Below are positions 28,901 to 34,900 of a stretch of DNA of 64,000 bases, in pieces. A model generated the notes under the pieces. That model saw only the letters and a program-made list of their open reading frames with translations. It had not been told where the DNA came from and did not search any database. Source of the DNA: Flabesymbios commensalis (lineage: Eukaryota > Annelida > Polychaeta > Terebellida > Flabelligeridae); contig OZ024903.1 of NCBI GenBank assembly GCA_964017125.1, positions 66,715,201 through 66,779,200 of the forward strand, read 5' to 3'. Made by a program: the position numbers and the translations under genes. How positions within the stretch are numbered: position 1 is the first letter of the stretch; the number at the start of each line of letters is the position of its first letter.

Positions 28901-31900
28901 CAAAATCATTCTTTTACTCTAATTTAATGTTCATTATATTTTTATTTACCGGTACATCACTTTTAGATCACGGTATACAGTATTTTTATTGCATCCACAT
29001 CGAAAACTTTTTCAGAAACAACAATAAATTTAGCTGTGAAAAATGTGTGTTCAACATTAAATTTAATATTTATAATAAAGAACGACTTCTTGTAAATATA
29101 TAAATGAAAAAAAACCCCGATACAATCCATTCTACATGTTCTAATGGCAAGCAGAATATAGGAATCATATATATATAAACAACTAAACGTCAAGATAAGT
29201 ACATTACGGCTGACAAATTTCTTGTTATGTTAAGTGAAGTATACTTGTCTAACACTTTAACCGCCGGTCCCGATTATATTCGTTTTTTTCGTTGTTTTTA
29301 TCAGCACAATAATACCAGCTTTAAAATGTTAAAGGTAAAACGCGACATTAATCAGCAGGATTTCAAAATCGTTGACCTTCATTTTGTCAAATCTGAATAA
29401 TTTTCACTCACTTGAAGTTGTGGATCGCGTCAGCGAGACACAACTTCAAGTAAGTGAAAATTCCAATTAAATAATTTGGCGGTTAAAAGGTTAAGGATGA
29501 GAAACAGAAGCACAACAAATATATCTATCCATCAACATTACCGCCGCATTGAACCTTTACAGCTCATTTATCATGTCTGTGGTCGTTTGCAGAAAAAGCA
29601 ATAAAGCAAAGGAACAACGGCATATTACATTTCAAATCACCTTTGTATTGAGACAACACCATTGACTTTGAAAATAGCAAGTCATGGTTATTGGAATGGT
29701 TCCATCTGGTTCAGTCATTTGGTTTGTTTTCCAATTAACACACATCGACTGTGTCTAGGTTCTTATGATAATTATGTAAACAAATAACATTGTGGTAGTT
29801 TAAATACGACCACATGAGTACAGCATCCCAGCCGACGCTGTCTAAATGTTGGGCCAGCGACTCTGGCGCTGGCCCAACATTGAGACAGCGTCGAATGAGC
29901 GTCCTGTTTTGTCTGAGATGCAGACTGGACCATCAGTCACGATTCCGTGAAACCAGTGTGAAAACAGAACAGTCATTATCAGGCGAGACGTGAAATTACC
30001 GTAAATACATATCATTAGGATATCAAGAGATTTGATTAACTGTTTATCCACATGGGACATTATATCAAACTACACGTTTAACTTATTGCAATAGCTAAGG
30101 TAATCTACAACTGCTATTATCGCGTATTCTATAATGTGGAAATCGTTTATTTAAAGCAGTTTACATATTTTTCCAGATTAACTAAAATATAAACAAATCC
30201 CTCAAGCTCGCGTTTTCTACTACATGCGGCAAAATAAATGGGTTATCTCTGGATTGATTATTTAAAATATAAACAAAAATATTTAAAATATAAACAATTT
30301 TTTGCAGACTGGAATTGCAATCATATTTTAGACTCCCTACCTCATACAAATTTATTTTCAAAATCGTCAAATCAGCCTATAGAGAACGCTAAAAACGACG
30401 ATAGTCGTCTTTAATCTGTTTTATTAGCCGACCAATTACTGTAATTGACGAAATTTGATGAAATGGGTGTTTGAACATTAAGATTTACAAATGTTTGGTC
30501 TCAAATGTAACTAATAAAAGTAATTTTCAACCACTTGAAGTTGTGTGTCGCTACCGCGACCCACAACTTCAAGTGGGTGAAAAATTAAATGAGATAACTT
30601 GGTGAGCAGAGGGTTAAATAATAGATTAGCAGAAGGAGAGATCTCTGACAGAGACACGTGAAGTAAGGCAATTTATTTTAATCTATGTGTAACAAGAACA
30701 AGGACATATACTGTACATCATACCACGGTGGATCGACATTACCAAAGTACACTCAGATACACAGCAGAAACAGGAACCGGAAGCTCAGCTGACATTTGAT
30801 ACGGCAGCTTCCGACTAAAAACTAATGTAGGTGTGACACGGTTTTGACAATACCCGAGAAAACACGACACATCTACCCATTGTTTGACCAATGTTGGCCC
30901 ACCGTCTACGACGTTGGCCCAACATAGGACAAACATTGGGTAGGTGTGTCCCGTTTGCAGGGATACTCTCGTCACCCCCTGTTACACAGGGACAGTGAAG
31001 GTCGTCCTGATGAGGAGTATTTTCACAGAGCTCCACTCACCACTCACCACGACACCCACCACGCTAGACATGAGCCATTCAAATCATGTGGAGAACATAT
31101 TAACATGATTAAAGGACAAACAAGCGAGGGGGTGGAAATTACTGATATGACTTGAACATGAGCATGACCCAACCCTTTAAGCACTACTGAATTCGAACCC
31201 AGACTTGAAGTTGTGGGTCGTGGTAGCGAGACATATACTCTACAGTAATCAACAACTTTAAGTGGATGAATCTTACGGTTTGACTATTCAGTGTTACTGG
31301 CTGGGGTTAGGGGTAAATCCACCAATATTACTCTGCCATTGTTTTCATTTCCTAAACAGTAAAATTTGAAAGCCGCCAATATTTCCCGTTTTACGGTATT
31401 CAAAATTGAACATACAACATTAAAAAACAATTATAATTTGAAAGGACAATAAACATGTTTCTGGACGTACTCTCCTTGTATACGTCTAGTGCATAGTATT
31501 TATCAATGTTACTCAGGGGTGGACCAGATGATACGGGGGGATGTGGGTCAGTGTGGTGCAGGAAAAAATGTCAGTAAAAAAAATCAGTAAAAAGAATGGC
31601 TATCAGAGTTAAAGTCTTATAAGGCAGGGTTTTCTGGAGGCCCTTTTAGAGGGAGAGTTCCCCCCCCCCTAAAACTGGCCACTCCCCCAAAACAAAATTG
31701 CTCGCTTCGCTCGCACAATAGGTCTCCCCCCCCCATTCGCTCTCAAGTCCCCCCGAAACACAAAATCTTCCACGAAACCCTGGAAGCTTTAAAGTATGAC
31801 TGTAACTAACATGATTCTCGCCAGTGAGCATGGTGAGGGAGGGTGGGGACACTAAAGTGGTGGTTGACGTCGTCTAAACATTGTTGTTAACATTGCTTTT

Positions 31901-34900
31901 GGTACAAGCTGTCAACTTATCTCATAATTTAAGTAAGCATGCATCACGTAAAAACAAACACAGTTTTGCTCAACCCGGGGCACAACACTGCTGATCTTGA
32001 GAAGTAGATAACTGAAGCTGACACTATTATATTGACTTTTTCTATACTATTGATGTCATATTTATCTCTTCACCGTGGCGTTTTGTCTCAGCAAGCCAAC
32101 GGTATATATTGTTTGCACCAGTGAAAATTTATTAGTAAGTACTCGATTTAATGTACTAAATCATACTCCCTAGTATGTAAATAGCGCAGTGTTAAATTAG
32201 GTATGTCAGATTGGATACAATACAATGGCCACCAGTCACATAATCTCTTCAAGCCCGGTAAACAAATTCACACTGTATCCAGCAGGGAGTGTGAGCAGAA
32301 AATCTACCACCCTCACCCGAGCTGACCACACAATGACCAGAAGCATGACTAATACTGGACATAAGTACTCGTATTACAACAGGCAGTACATGTATATGGC
32401 CACTACATTACTGAATATATAACCAGCCCACACCAGACGTTAGACTTGTTGGCTATATGTTGAAATATATACATGCTGATGCAAGCTAACACTACGCGGC
32501 CACCCACATGAACCACGCGACTTTAAACATGTTAAACATCGGACCAACACCTGAAACATTGGCCCACTATTTATGAGAACCTTGCACCAATGTGAAATTT
32601 AATTAGGTCGCAGACATACCAAACAATACATAACTCTAAACCAAGTACTCGTCACAATACATGTTATTTCATGGTGCTTTAAGAGTTGAACGAAATAACT
32701 TGTTTCCCAAACAATTGTATATATATATGGGAGTCGGTAAATTGATAATAACGCGTGAATGGGAGTGTTGCACTGTCAGACGGGCTGTATGTTTTTGTTT
32801 ACAGCCGATTGCAAAATGTAGACCTATGCAAGATTAGATGGTAAAACAAGAGCGCTGGCGCCAACGATATCCCACGCCATTAATTAAAGTCAATAATAAT
32901 GATAATGGCCTCAAAATCAGAGGTTAAAAATTAGGTTAAAAGTCATACCCCCAAAAAGACACATACACATCTACACACTCTAAGGGATTTGTGTGTGCAA
33001 TGCGAAAACAATCCAGCAAACGCTTTCCGATGTATCGTCCGGAAACTGAACTTATTATCCGTCATCAATTAAAGTCAATAATCGCCTCAAAATCAAAGGT
33101 CAAAAAGTAGATCAAAGGTCAAAACCGTAAACCCTCAAAAGGCACATCTACACCCCCTGAGGGATGTGTGTATGCAATATGAAAACAATCTGGCTAACGG
33201 TTTCCCAGATATCGTCCGGGAACAAAACACGGACGGACAGACGCACATACGCCCCTACTTCAGTATGTATTTCGTGGGCGGGGGATAAAAAGTAAAAATA
33301 ATAGTTTAATTTGTAAATACAAGGCTCGTAGAGCGTCTTTATCAACCAGGTGTGCAGTTCTGTGTCCGGTTCTTGCAGCACTTATAAATCATTATACACT
33401 AATGAGGTGAATCTTAACACCAATTTAATAGGTTATATGAAGAGTGATGAGCGTTCATTACCATGATTACGGGCAAAATATAGAGAAAATATAGACGATA
33501 AAGTCTTAAACAAGCGAAATCAAGAACACATACATAGATTTAGTAACGACCGGTAGCACAAAATTGGGGGATGGGCGTTTATTGGGTCCCTTTTAAACTT
33601 CAATGTACTTACCCAAACGTGGGCGAGAAGTAGGCATTTATTGCTAGTATAGGTGTTTATTATGTCAAAGGCAGTAATTTACCAACACATCTTAATAAAT
33701 ATTATGTAAAATGCGGTAATTCAACAACACATTTTATTATGGACCTTTTTCAGCCCTAATCATCTGGTTAGTTTTCTTCATATTATAATAGGTGAGAATC
33801 GAGGCCTCAAAGAGGAGGGCACTGAAACAAAATACCTGGGTGTTTAAAGGGTTACAAAGTGATGTCGGTGAAAGCTCAGTTTTGCCGGTCCAGATCTTCT
33901 TCATCTCGTGGGCGTCAGGTATACCCAACGTTAAGCCAACACTGTTTCACTGTGTCGCGTTTACTGGGTATTTACCCTGATTCATCAGACAACTGATTCA
34001 TATGATATTGTACATGCAGCCGTCAAAGTGTACAGGGTACACGTCCCTTGTTTGTCGGGAAATGAGGCTTGCACGCATTGCGGTTGGATGTTGTGTGAGG
34101 AAAGAACGGCTTGTATTTTCTTACCCTTTAGGGATCTGAACTACCAGATTTACATTTTCAGTCACTTGAATTTGTGGATCGCGGACCGCGATCCACAAAG
34201 TCAAGTGACTGAAAATCACTCGGGATTTGTGAAATTTTAAATCACAACTCATATCAGTGTGATGGATTTTGGGCATGTTTCAATTTTAAAAATTGGCTGC
34301 GTCAGTCACAGAAATATTACTAAAGTAGACATCAGTGCTTCATGGGTTACCATGAATAGAGAGATATTTCACGGGACAGCTGACAGATGTCACCGTAACC
34401 TACACAACTGCTGAATCACTGTGAACTGTGACACTAGATTTCTGGTATTTGAACACTTTAAAATCATTGCTAATCGCGTCTAGATAAACGTTTTTAACGT
34501 TGTAATTGCAATTTAGATTACCGGTTTCCGAAGTGACAAGTGTTTTATATATATCTTAAATTTAACCAAATTTATCAGCGAAATTTTCTACCACCGCGAC
34601 TCACAAATTAAAGTACAGTGTAGTTAAAATTGTTCATAGTCTAATTTCGTGTTTAAAGGGTCAATAAAACAGTTATAATCAGAACATTTCAACAATCATC
34701 TACAACATGTACGAGAGATTATGTGAATGACCAAGGCTTAAAAAATAGAAAATATACTACAAGTTAGTGGGTGAAGAAACATGGATACAATGAGAAAAGT
34801 TACCCAACTTTCAAGTGAATCAAATCATAGGCTACATATTAACCATGTTAACCTGACATTTAAATATTTGATATACGACAGTGATCATTTATCAGTGTTA